Positions 31,941-39,878 of a stretch of 44,127 bases of DNA are shown in pieces. Under the pieces are notes generated by a model. That model searched no databases. It was given only the letters and a program-made list of their open reading frames with translations, and had not been told where the DNA came from. Source of the DNA: an uncultured Campylobacter sp. (lineage in GTDB: Bacteria; Campylobacterota; Campylobacteria; Campylobacterales; Campylobacteraceae). The DNA lies in contig NZ_CALIMS010000008.1 of NCBI RefSeq assembly GCF_938045345.1, forward strand, positions 1-44,127. The letters run 5' to 3'. The translations under genes were made by a program, and so were the position numbers. The stretch's first letter is position 1, and every line of letters starts with the position of its first letter.

Positions 31941-32852
31941 ATGCAAAATTTAGAAAAATTACAAGAAAAACTGGGCTACAAATTTAAAAATTTAACCCAC
32001 CTCAAGATCGCTCTTACGCACAAAAGCGCCAAAAACGGACATAACAACGAGAGACTGGAATTTTTAGGCGATGCGGTGATGGATCTAATCGTGGGCGAGT
32101 ATCTTTTCAAAAAATTTAGTAGCGACGAGGGCGATCTGAGCAAGCTGCGCGCCGCACTCGTGAACGAAAGCAGCTTTTCTAAATTTGCAAAATTTTTGGG
32201 CATCGGGGAGAACCTGAATATGTCGCTGTCCGAGGAGCGCAACGGCGGACGCGAGAAGCCATCGCTGCTTTCGGACGCCTTTGAGGCGATAATGGGCGCC
32301 GTCTATCTTGAGAGCGGGCTGCAAAACACCGCCCGCATCGCGACCGCAATCTTAGAAATCCTCTATCCGCGCATCAGCTTTAACGAGCTCGTGCGAGACT
32401 ACAAAACCGCGCTGCAAGAGCTCACGCAGGCAAAATTCGGCGTCACGCCCGAATATATCCTTTTAGGCTCGAGCGGCCCCGATCATAAAAAAAGCTTTGA
32501 AATGGCGGCGCTCGTAGGCGGCAAGCGGCTATCATCCGCCGTGGGAGCGAGCAAAAAAGAGGCCGAGCAAAAATGCGCGCAAATCGCGCTCGAGCTTTTA
32601 CAAAACGGCGCCTCGCACGGCACTGACGCGCAAAATGGCGAGCAAACGGCATGCGGCGACGCACAAAGCGGCGCGAACTGCGCACAGGGCGGCAAAAAAG
32701 GCTCACGAGGCGGCAACGGACGGGCGCATGGTAGCAAAAAAAGCGATCGCGCCGGCACATCGGGCGGCACGCCGAGCGCTAAAAAAAGCAATGAGCGAAG
32801 CGGGCGCGATACGGATAAACAAAGCGGCGGCGATCAAGGAGACGCGCTATGA
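31941..32852 (+). CDS. rnc: Ribonuclease III with long polar C-terminal tail
   Basis: This 303-residue RNase III carries the nuclease signature NERLEFLGDAVMDLIVGEYL and the second acidic site DAFEAIMGAVYLESG. A double-stranded RNA-binding domain follows, from DYKTALQELTQAKFG to ASKKEAEQKCAQIALELL (about residue 220). Normal bacterial enzymes end there. This one adds about 83 residues rich in Gly, Ser, Lys, Gln and Asp (DNA 32601-32849), for example GGKKGSRGGNGRAHGSKKSD. The tail is basic and likely disordered, and might add RNA affinity. The ATGA overlap with aroC suggests coupling. Confidence 0.95.
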   Translation: MQNLEKLQEKLGYKFKNLTHLKIALTHKSAKNGHNNERLEFLGDAVMDLIVGEYLFKKFSSDEGDLSKLRAALVNESSFSKFAKFLGIGENLNMSLSEERNGGREKPSLLSDAFEAIMGAVYLESGLQNTARIATAILEILYPRISFNELVRDYKTALQELTQAKFGVTPEYILLGSSGPDHKKSFEMAALVGGKRLSSAVGASKKEAEQKCAQIALELLQNGASHGTDAQNGEQTACGDAQSGANCAQGGKKGSRGGNGRAHGSKKSDRAGTSGGTPSAKKSNERSGRDTDKQSGGDQGDAL

Positions 32853-33964
32853 ATACCTTCGGCGAGAGATTGCGCCTTAGCACCTTCGGCGAGAGCCACG
32901 GCGCGGCGATAGGCGGCGTTTTGGACGGATTGCCGGCTGGCGTGGAGATCGAGCTTTCAAATATCCAAAGCGAGCTTGATCGCCGCAAACCGGGCGGCAG
33001 ATACGCTACGCCGCGCAAAGAAGCCGATGAGATCGAAATTTTAAGCGGGATTTTTGACGGTCGCAGCACCGGCGCGCCGATCGGATTTATCATCCGCAAC
33101 GCAAACCAACACTCAAAGGACTACGAAAATCTAAAGGATATTTTCCGCCCCGCACACGCCGATTTTACATATTTTGCCAAATACGGACTGCGCGATTACC
33201 GAGGCGGCGGACGGGCAAGCGCGCGCGAAACCGCCGTGCGCGTGGCTGCGGGAGCGTTTGCGCAGATCCTGCTAGATCACTTTAAAATTTCCGTAAAAAG
33301 CGGAATCTGCGGCGTGGGCGAAATTTACGCCAAAGATTTAAATTTTGATTTTGCGCAAAACAGCGAAATTTTCGCGCTCGATCCCGCTGCGGAGAGCGCG
33401 CAGAAGGAGCTAATTCTAAGCGTTAAAAATGCCGGCGATAGTATCGGCGGCTGCGTGCTAACTCGCGTTACGGGCGTGCCTGCGGGGCTCGGCGAACCGC
33501 TGTACGGCAAGCTAGACGCGGCGCTTGCGGGCGCGCTGATGGGCATAAACGGCGTAAAGGCCGTGCAGATCGGCGCAGGAGTGAAGGCAAGCACGCTAAA
33601 AGGCAGCGAAAATAGCGATTTTATGTGCGCTAGCAAGAATGCGATCCGTACCAACGGCGGCAAGATCGACGCAAATTTTGCAAGTAACAACGCAGGCGGA
33701 ATTTTGGGCGGCATAAGTAGCGGCGCGCCTATCGAGATTGCGACGCATTTTAAGCCCACTCCGAGCATTTTTATGGCGCAGCGCAGCGTGGATGTGCACG
33801 GTGCGGACGCGGTCTGCGAGCTGCGCGGGCGGCACGATCCGTGTATCGCCGTGCGCGGCAGCGTCGTAGCCACCGCGATGGCGCGACTGGCGATCGCCGA
33901 TGCGCTACTGCTAAACGCGAGCGCGACGCTGGGGAATTTGAAGCAAATTTACGGCGAGGATTAA
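32849..33964 (+). CDS. aroC: Chorismate synthase
   Basis: The 371-residue FMN-dependent enzyme completes the shikimate pathway. It shows LSTFGESHGAAIGGVLDG near the N-terminus, the central YRGGGRASARETAVRVAAGA and the C-terminal RHDPCIAVRGSVVATAMARL, all family signatures. It overlaps the rnc stop by 4 bp and is followed by a hairpin. The rnc-aroC order is conserved in C. jejuni. Confidence 0.97.
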   Translation: MNTFGERLRLSTFGESHGAAIGGVLDGLPAGVEIELSNIQSELDRRKPGGRYATPRKEADEIEILSGIFDGRSTGAPIGFIIRNANQHSKDYENLKDIFRPAHADFTYFAKYGLRDYRGGGRASARETAVRVAAGAFAQILLDHFKISVKSGICGVGEIYAKDLNFDFAQNSEIFALDPAAESAQKELILSVKNAGDSIGGCVLTRVTGVPAGLGEPLYGKLDAALAGALMGINGVKAVQIGAGVKASTLKGSENSDFMCASKNAIRTNGGKIDANFASNNAGGILGGISSGAPIEIATHFKPTPSIFMAQRSVDVHGADAVCELRGRHDPCIAVRGSVVATAMARLAIADALLLNASATLGNLKQIYGED

Positions 33965-33976
33965 ATTTAGAGGGGC

Positions 33977-34014
33977 GCCCTTAAATTTTGTGAAATTTCA
34001 TTAAATTTAAGGGC
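33977..34014 (+). terminator. Hairpin after aroC
   Basis: A 12-bp perfect stem (GCCCTTAAATTT / AAATTTAAGGGC) around a 14-nt loop starts 12 bp after the aroC stop. It lacks a clear T-run and has AT-rich lower half. It is the likely end of the LapB-like/rnhA/rnc/aroC transcription. Confidence 0.5.
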
Positions 34015-34090
34015 CAAGCGATGAAATTCCCGCGAGCTAGGCGGGCAATTTTAAATTTACGCGGTAGGCCTATCGCGACAAGGAGAACAA

Positions 34091-35368
34091 ATGAGACTTG
34101 AGCGTATCGGCAAGGACTCGGCACTGATCGTGCGCATAGAGGCGATCAATGTCGCGGCGTTCCCCGAAATCGAGCGTATCAGCATAAAAAATTTTTTAAA
34201 AATGTCGAGCAAAGGACAGCTTGAAATCGCGGCGATATTCGAGGATTTTAGCGCCCTGGGCGGCGGCTCGGCAGATAAACATCATGCGTCGAGCGAAAAT
34301 TTATGCGCGCCGAAGCAGGATTTTTGCGCGGCAAAGCGGGATTGCGGCGAAGCTAGCCAAGATCGCGATGCTGCGAGTAAAAATTCCGATGCGAGCGACT
34401 GCGGCGCGGCAGAATTAACCTCTTTGAGTTCCGAAAATCGCGACGCGGCGGATAAAAAATCTAATGCGACGTGTGAAAAATCCAGCTTGGAAAGTAAAAA
34501 TTCCAGCGCGGCGACAGGCGAAAATTCAAACGCGGCAGCGCAAAATTTAAGCGGCGAGGAGCTGGTTGGGTTTTGCGTCTATAGAACCGAGCAAACTTAC
34601 AAGCGCGTGATTTCGCACCACAAACAGCCGCCGCCTCGCCTCAATGCGGATAAAATTTTAAAATCCAAAGCCCATAGCGGCGCGGAATTTGACGGCGCAT
34701 TTGACGGCGCAGAGGATGAAATTCTAAGCGACGAGGCAAAATTTTTTAGCGTTGCAAGCGGCGAAATCGCAAGTCAAAAAACGCAGTCTCTGAGCGGCGA
34801 TAAAATTTTAAACGCGAGCGCAGATAGCAAAATTTCGATCGACGCAGACTGTTTGATTTGCGGTGCGGGCGGCAAAATTTTATCAAGCGCCAGAAGGGAT
34901 GAAATTTCATCAAGCGCCGCAGAGGGCAGAATTTCGTCAGGTACCGTAGAAAGCGAAATTTTGCGCTACGATGAGAGTGAAATTCCAAGCGGCGGAGAGA
35001 GCGAGATTTTTTACGTGGCCTACCTCGGCATCGATGCGAAATTTCGCGGGCTGGGGATCGGCTCAAGGCTACTCGCGCTCATCGCCGAGCAAAATCCACG
35101 TGCGCAAATCGTCCTTGACGTCGAGCCGCCGCACGAGGACGCGCCCAACCTCGCGCAGCGCCTGCGCCGCATAGAATTCTACGGCAGGCACGGCTTTCGG
35201 CGCTGCGGCAAGTTTTTCAACTACGCGGGGCTAAGCTTCGAGATCCTTGCTAAGCCGCCGCTAACGGCGCCGCAGCAGGAATTTGACGTAGCGAGCTTCG
35301 TGAAATTTACCGGCGCGGGCAATAAATTTAGATTTAAAATCACCGACGCGCCGTTATATAAAAACTAA
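34091..35368 (+). CDS. GNAT N-acetyltransferase interrupted by two large low-complexity inserts
   Basis: The 425-residue protein is a GNAT acetyltransferase whose core would normally be about 170-200 residues. The N-terminal helices are residues 1-52, a core strand is ELVGFCVYRTEQTYKRVI (157-174), and the acetyl-CoA loop is YLGIDAKFRGLGIGSRLLAL (311-330). RRIEFYGRHGFRRCGKFFNY ends the fold. Residues 53-154 and about 182-305 are Ser/Ala/Asn/Asp-rich (DNA 34247-34552 and 34634-35005), with repeated KNS, ENS, KIL, EIS and EIP units, each containing a RAATTY hexamer in the DNA. The substrate is unknown. Its stop overlaps the next start by one base. Confidence 0.8.
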   Translation: MRLERIGKDSALIVRIEAINVAAFPEIERISIKNFLKMSSKGQLEIAAIFEDFSALGGGSADKHHASSENLCAPKQDFCAAKRDCGEASQDRDAASKNSDASDCGAAELTSLSSENRDAADKKSNATCEKSSLESKNSSAATGENSNAAAQNLSGEELVGFCVYRTEQTYKRVISHHKQPPPRLNADKILKSKAHSGAEFDGAFDGAEDEILSDEAKFFSVASGEIASQKTQSLSGDKILNASADSKISIDADCLICGAGGKILSSARRDEISSSAAEGRISSGTVESEILRYDESEIPSGGESEIFYVAYLGIDAKFRGLGIGSRLLALIAEQNPRAQIVLDVEPPHEDAPNLAQRLRRIEFYGRHGFRRCGKFFNYAGLSFEILAKPPLTAPQQEFDVASFVKFTGAGNKFRFKITDAPLYKN

Positions 35369-36057
35369 TGCAAAAGCCCGAATTCAGCCTCATCTGCGAC
35401 GATACGTTTTATAAAATTTTCTCCGCCTCTATCCTTGCGTTTTTTTGCATTTTTATCTCTTTGGACATCGGTGGATCGGGGGAGCTGTTTTACACGGACA
35501 GCCTGCTACGCTCGCAGCGAGCCAAACCTAGCCTGACGATTGTTTTTGTGTTTTTAGCGTTACTTTATCTGCGAAGTGGCAGCAAAGAGGCGGCGCGCAT
35601 GGAATTTGACGAGCTTAAAATATCCTTTCGCAGAGGGCTAGACAAATACGATCTTATGCTTGGATGCGTTGATCTAATAGAGCCGTCGCTCGGCCTCGTG
35701 CGGACGTTTCGCGTGCCGTTTCTAAGCTACGAACGGTTTTTGAAACTGCAAGAAATTTTAAAGTTCTTGCTTCTTTTCGCATACGCCGCGGGCGTGTTTT
35801 TGACGATCAAATTCGGCCTTGTCGAAGCTGCGATCTATGCAGCGGCAGGCATTTTTGCGATTTTGATCGCCTCAAAGCTCGTCGTCGCGCGAAGGCTAGA
35901 CGGACGAGCGGGGCTACGACTGCGCGACTGCCTGCTACTGCGCGGGAGGGACGATACGGGCGCGGCGGTATTTTTTTGCATCCGTCCTAGCCGCGCCGAG
36001 CGCGAAGCTTTACGGATATATTTTTTGAAAAATTTCAGCTACGACATTAAGGCGTAA
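35368..36057 (+). CDS. Hypothetical inner-membrane protein
   Basis: This 229-residue protein has about four hydrophobic segments, at roughly 16-32 (IFSASILAFFCIFISL), 53-66 (PSLTIVFVFLALLYL), 130-148 and 150-168. Between the pairs lies a soluble domain of strand character (MEFDELKISFRRGLDKYDLM). The C-terminus is cytoplasmic and basic. I do not recognise the family. The layout of two helices, a strand-rich domain, then further helices resembles small PH-like membrane proteins. Translation is probably coupled to the GNAT gene by the one-base overlap (TAATG). Confidence 0.6.
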   Translation: MQKPEFSLICDDTFYKIFSASILAFFCIFISLDIGGSGELFYTDSLLRSQRAKPSLTIVFVFLALLYLRSGSKEAARMEFDELKISFRRGLDKYDLMLGCVDLIEPSLGLVRTFRVPFLSYERFLKLQEILKFLLLFAYAAGVFLTIKFGLVEAAIYAAAGIFAILIASKLVVARRLDGRAGLRLRDCLLLRGRDDTGAAVFFCIRPSRAEREALRIYFLKNFSYDIKA

Positions 36058-36447
36058 AATTTTTCGGTTTTCAGCGTAAAATAGACCCGCTGGATGTCTG
36101 GGTAAAACTAAACGTAAACGAAGCGCAAAGGCGGATGCCGCGCGAGTATTTCACGGCGAGATTGGGCTGGATTCGAGCAAAATTCCGTCCTCAGCAGTCG
36201 CAGATGAGATCGCTCAGTACTCGAAGTAGTCCTCTAAGCAGTCGCAAACAAGCTCGCTCTGTGTCTGAAAGCCCCATAATTAGTCGCAAAGATCCACATT
36301 GTCCGTCCGCTTAGTGAGGATGATCGCCGCTCGTCGCAACTCGCCTCGCCGCAAGCGCCTCCGCAAATATCCTACGCTCTTAAACGCGTCGAAAGCGAGG
36401 CGGTGATAAAATGCGCTTCGTCAAAAATCATATCGAAAAGGAATTTT
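36058..36447. other. Non-coding gap with degenerate 42-50 bp spaced repeats
   Basis: No gene is supported. The motif GTCGCA recurs at 36197, 36241, 36283 and 36333. The first two copies extend to 23 bases with few mismatches (36193-36215 and 36237-36259). A 22-base segment at 36069-36090 is repeated downstream of the next gene. Confidence 0.45.
36069..36090 (+). repeat. Direct repeat, left copy
   Basis: TTTCAGCGTAAAA followed by TAGACCCGC. The right copy at 37244-37267 has two extra T bases. The pair brackets the AT-rich membrane-protein gene at 36448-37227. Confidence 0.5.
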
Positions 36448-37227
36448 ATGAGGGATTACGACAAAGAGCCGATCAAAATTATAGATAGGGCGGTATATTT
36501 TCAAGAAAAAAGCCTATTTTTATCCATAGTGCTTTTTTACTCTGCATATACGACTAATGCCACTTTTATGGATATTATAAAAGGCGACGATTTGTTTATG
36601 GTATTGTGCGCCGTAGTGCTATTCATCGCACAGATATGGTGGTACGTAAAATGCAATTTCCAAGCCTCTTATTTTACGTTTTATAATGACAAGCTATTTT
36701 ATAATTTCATGCAAGGTACAGAGCCCAATAAAATATGCAATCTTACGGATATAGAGAAAATAAGCTTTTGCGTGCTTTCAGAGCTTATGGATAGCTTCGG
36801 TAGATTTCACTACTTTACCTCCTACGAGCTTTATAAAAAATCATCTATTGGAGTGCATATCGGCAAACTGGCGCTATTTTTATACTATACGATAAATTTT
36901 ATCTTGCTTGTTTTGCCATTTAAAATTTTTATGTTGATTAAAAACAAAGAGCCGCTAAGTCTGCTAAATAAAAATGTCGTGATTAAATTTAAAAATCGCA
37001 ACTATTTTTTGATAAACATCTACTCAAAGCGCGAACTGGATGAAATTTTGCAGTATTGCAAAGACAAAAATATAACCGTGGAGCAGAAAATAAATTTCAT
37101 CCCGCATTGGCAAAATTTTACCTATTTCACTGATAAAAACGAAATTTGGAGCGATGATTTCGGCGATACGCAAATTCCAAAAGACACGTTTAAGCGAAAG
37201 CTTAGGCGATTTTTTAGCTTGGATTGA
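36448..37227 (+). CDS. Hypothetical membrane protein, AT-rich
   Basis: This 259-residue protein is unrecognised. Two N-terminal hydrophobic helices (about 24-41 and 52-68) lead to a soluble strand-rich region (YFTFYNDKLFYNFMQGTEPN). A third helix pair (about 135-160, LALFLYYTINFILLVLPFKI) and a polar C-terminus of about 85 residues rich in aromatic residues follow. Codon use is far more AT-rich than its neighbours, and a short direct repeat flanks the gene, suggesting acquisition. The start at 36448 follows AAAGGAA, and an upstream in-frame ATG lacks a ribosome site. The overall plan recalls the preceding membrane protein. Confidence 0.6.
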   Translation: MRDYDKEPIKIIDRAVYFQEKSLFLSIVLFYSAYTTNATFMDIIKGDDLFMVLCAVVLFIAQIWWYVKCNFQASYFTFYNDKLFYNFMQGTEPNKICNLTDIEKISFCVLSELMDSFGRFHYFTSYELYKKSSIGVHIGKLALFLYYTINFILLVLPFKIFMLIKNKEPLSLLNKNVVIKFKNRNYFLINIYSKRELDEILQYCKDKNITVEQKINFIPHWQNFTYFTDKNEIWSDDFGDTQIPKDTFKRKLRRFFSLD

Positions 37228-37243
37228 AGAGCGATTCCGCCCG

Positions 37244-37267
37244 TTTCAGCGTAAAATTTAGACCCGC
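37244..37267 (+). repeat. Direct repeat, right copy
   Basis: TTTCAGCGTAAAA then TTTAGACCCGC, matching 36069-36090 apart from two inserted T bases. Confidence 0.5.
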
Positions 37268-37271
37268 GGGG

Positions 37272-37277
37272 TAGAAT
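37272..37277 (+). promoter_or_regulatory. Promoter -10 box for the lipoprotein gene
   Basis: GGTAGAATTAC contains TAGAAT 27 bp before the ATG at 37305, with GGAG in between as the ribosome site. Confidence 0.5.
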
Positions 37278-37304
37278 TACAAAAATTTTTACATGGAGCA
37301 AACA

Positions 37305-37919
37305 ATGAAAAATTTCTTTCTAGCCGCAATAGTTTGCGCGCTTTTTAGCGGTTGTGCATATGAAGCGCAGTTTAATCAAAACGCCGATGTGGCGCCGTTT
37401 GACGATACTATAAGCGCGACTAACGCCATGCAAAGCGCGCTCATTTATATCCCTAGTGAGCTAATGGGGACGAAAAGCTACGCCGCAAGCTCGAAGTTAG
37501 GCAGAGACGATGAGCTTAAAATCGATGTCGGCGAGTTCGTCGCAGGCGAGGCAAAGCGCTTCTTTGGCACCTACCTAAGGCGCGTAAGCGTTACCGACGA
37601 CGAAAAAGCGCTGCAAGGTAAAGGGCTCGTTATCGCGCCTGAGCTTAGCTCATTCGGCTTTGGCTTTTACAGCTCCGACGGCATCGACGTTTCGGCAAAG
37701 CCCTATGTGCGCTACAATCTACGCCTAAAAATGTTTAAAAACGGAAAGCCGATCTACAACCAAAATATCGCCGTAAACGAGCGCAACTTCGGCGAGGAGG
37801 AATTCTTCGGTGGCGGTCAGGGCTCATACGCGCAGATCGGCGGGATCTTTCAAAAATCTATGGCGAATGATTACGCCGTACACGCTAGAGAGATTTTGGA
37901 CGTAATCAACGATAACTAA
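37305..37919 (+). CDS. Putative lipoprotein
   Basis: This 204-residue protein has a lipoprotein signal peptide: MKNFFLAAIVCALFSGCAYE, with lipobox LFSGC and the acylated cysteine at residue 17. The mature part includes YVRYNLRLKMFKNGKPIYNQ, a strand-rich pattern. A moderately glycine-rich loop (EEEFFGGGQGSYAQIGG) precedes the C-terminal helix. It is probably attached to the inner leaflet of the outer membrane. The family is not recognised. The start at 37305 is chosen for the GGAG spacing and the signal peptide. An ATG at 37293 would put four extra residues in front. Confidence 0.75.
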   Translation: MKNFFLAAIVCALFSGCAYEAQFNQNADVAPFDDTISATNAMQSALIYIPSELMGTKSYAASSKLGRDDELKIDVGEFVAGEAKRFFGTYLRRVSVTDDEKALQGKGLVIAPELSSFGFGFYSSDGIDVSAKPYVRYNLRLKMFKNGKPIYNQNIAVNERNFGEEEFFGGGQGSYAQIGGIFQKSMANDYAVHAREILDVINDN

Positions 37920-38427
37920 TCGCGCTTGCGCCTTTGTGCGTGGTAAGTGGCATCTGGTCGATTATTTTTGCCTGCCGTCTTGTGGTAAAATTTGTCGCGG
38001 CGATCTTACGACACGCACTTGCGGATCGTTGCGCCTAAAGCTCTGCGATATAATTAGCATGGCTTTAAAGCTCCCATAGACGCGCTTTCTTGCGGTATTT
38101 ACTCATTTGGGGCATTGGATTTTGATATCGAGTTTGCCAGCGCTCCAGGCATCAAATTTAATCCCGCAAGCTGGGTAAATTCCGTAAAATGCACTATGAA
38201 ATTTAACTCAGCAGTTTGTATTTAAGTGCGGCGAGCCAATAAATTCCGCACTTTGACATACTGCCTAATTACGTTTTTTAGGGCTAAGCTCCGCAAATAA
38301 ACTTTTCGCGTTCGCTGCTACGCTTGCATAAAATTCCATATTCGCAGCACCAAAAATTCGCCCTAAATTTAAAGCACCGATTAATATTAATTTTTATGTC
38401 ATTACTAAATTTTTTAAGGAGAGAATT
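37920..38427. other. Gap with a possible gene remnant
   Basis: No intact gene is supported. At 38049-38054 there is a TATAAT. Just downstream one frame reads GFKAPIDALSCGIYSFGALD and then FDIEFASAPGIKFNPASWVN without a proper start, ending at TAA near 38224. This could be a decayed gene or chance. An AAGGAG ribosome site for the next gene ends the region. Confidence 0.35.
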
Positions 38428-38441
38428 ATGAAAAAGTTTTA

Positions 38442-38819
38442 TTGCTTCCGTTTGCTTTCGCGGCGCTTTTTGCGGCACCAAGCTGCGATAATGTCCAACT
38501 CAAAGCGGCTGTGGAAGGTATCAATAAGAGTGCGCCGATGCGAGTCGACGAGATTACCACTTTAACGGGCGCCGAGTGCAAGGATGGCAGCTTCATCTAT
38601 AACTACGAGCTAAATGACGGCATGGGGATGAAATTTGACAGTGTCGGAAATGATCAAAAAACCGTGATACAAAATGTCATAGATAGCCAAAATAAGCAAA
38701 TTTTTTGCAACCAGATGAAGGTAATGCATCCATTAATAAACAGCGCGATATGGAGCTATAAGATAAAAAGTGGCGAAGAATTTATAAGGGTAGAATTTAA
38801 GCCTAGCGACTGCAAGTAG
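38442..38819 (+). CDS. Small exported four-cysteine protein with apparent signal-peptide frameshift
   Basis: The protein body (about 125 residues) contains RVDEITTLTGAECKDGSFIY, a pattern shared with the gene at 39396-39878, and cysteines at four matching places (SCDN, GAEC, FCNQ, SDCK). The hydrophobic signal core LLPFAFAALFAAPSC is in this frame from TTG at 38442. The only good start, ATG at 38428 with AAGGAG, is out of frame: it is followed by five A residues, whereas six would give MKKVLLLPFAFAALF. So the gene is either frameshifted, phase-variable, mis-read, or uses the weak TTG. It is predicted periplasmic. The function is unknown. Confidence 0.6.
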   Translation: MLPFAFAALFAAPSCDNVQLKAAVEGINKSAPMRVDEITTLTGAECKDGSFIYNYELNDGMGMKFDSVGNDQKTVIQNVIDSQNKQIFCNQMKVMHPLINSAIWSYKIKSGEEFIRVEFKPSDCK

Positions 38820-39395
38820 CGCTTGCGCGAGATTTAAAATTTAGCGTGGCGTGAGCCTTTGCCTGCTCGCCCGCGCAGCATTCGTTTAAAATTTATCCGC
38901 TTCGCTTTTGATTTCGCCTGTGCAAAAGCAACATGCTAAAATTTCTGCTTAGCTTTTACAGCGCCGCCGCGTATAGTATGACGCAGATCAGCGTGTATTT
39001 CGTCGCCACAAAGCGCTAAAACGCGCCGAGTCCTTTTTGAGCCACGATCTAATTTTGCGTCAGATTCGGCCATTGGCGTTTTTCATTAAAATTTCACTAT
39101 TTCACGCGGAATTATATCTGTGTAGCAGCGCAAACACCGCGTAAAGCTTTCGCGCGAAATTCTATAAATTGCGCGGAATTTTATTTGAAACAGCATCATA
39201 GATTTTGAGTCAGAATTTTAGGATTTATTACGCTGCATTTGCTGCGATGAAATCTTACTAAATTTTATCCGCGACCTGCTCACATAAATTCTGCGTCAAA
39301 GCATGAGCCTGTTCACAAACTTGCAGATGTGTCAGCCGCCAATGTGCCGCCGCACAAAACGCGGCTAATCAAATGCCTCGCTTGGGTTTTAAAAT
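38820..39395. other. Non-coding gap between convergent paralogues
   Basis: I see no gene. The 575 bp contain more than ten RAATTY hexamers (for example near 38836, 38888, 39157, 39178, 39246) and no convincing terminator. The flanking genes converge and are related to each other. Confidence 0.45.
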
Positions 39396-39878
39396 TCACC
39401 GCGCGCAGCTATTTTTATCAAGCTTTAGCCGTATCGGCGGCAAGCCCTCTATTTCGTAATTTAACACCATCGTTTTGCCGAGCTCCCGCAGACGCTGCGA
39501 GAATTCCGTGCTGCAAAAGCTGGCCTTCGCCTTGGCAAACAGCATCTCTTTTAAAATTTCCGCATCGCCCGCATCCAGCGCGCTAAGGTCTAAATTTGGC
39601 GAGCTATTTAGCGCGTAGTCGTATATGAAGCTACCCTCTTCGCATGCGGCGCCTTTTAAAATCGTAGCATCGTCGATCCTGCGTGGTGCGCCCTCGTTTA
39701 TCCGCGCTAGCGCATCTCGCACCTGTTTGCTTTCGCAGAAATTTCGCTCTAGCTCGCCGCGTTTTTTCTCCGCATAAAATTCCATCGCTACGTTTGCCAA
39801 AATTCCGATTCCAAAAAGCACTAGCAAAATTTTAATCGGCTTATTTAGCCGCGCGCTTAAACTTCGCGCATCCATCAT
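39396..39878 (-). CDS. Membrane-anchored four-cysteine protein, paralogue of 38442-38819
   Basis: The 160-residue protein has one N-terminal membrane helix (PIKILLVLFGIGILANVAM), then a periplasmic domain. RIDDATILKGAACEEGSFIY aligns with the paralogue's RVDEITTLTGAECKDGSFIY, and YEIEGLPPIRLKLDKNSCAR aligns with its C-terminus. Four cysteines are conserved in order (FCESK, GAAC, SFCS, NSC), suggesting two disulfides. The start at 39878 overlaps the methyltransferase stop (ATGA), and AAAGG lies upstream. The family is not recognised. The domain looks like a small secreted fold present in two copies here. Confidence 0.65.
   Translation of the reverse strand: MMDARSLSARLNKPIKILLVLFGIGILANVAMEFYAEKKRGELERNFCESKQVRDALARINEGAPRRIDDATILKGAACEEGSFIYDYALNSSPNLDLSALDAGDAEILKEMLFAKAKASFCSTEFSQRLRELGKTMVLNYEIEGLPPIRLKLDKNSCAR

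Noticed and set aside
32443..32791. Cys/Arg/Pro-rich minus-strand frames opposite the RNase III tail
   Set aside because: They are created by the GC-rich low-complexity tail on the plus strand and show no start signals.
33325..33873. Minus-strand open frame of 182 codons in aroC
   Set aside because: Antisense shadow of a full-length chorismate synthase.
36193..36340. Possible CRISPR array (repeats spaced 42-50 bp)
   Set aside because: Only four short degenerate units, the later two share just a few bases, spacing is uneven and no cas gene is present.
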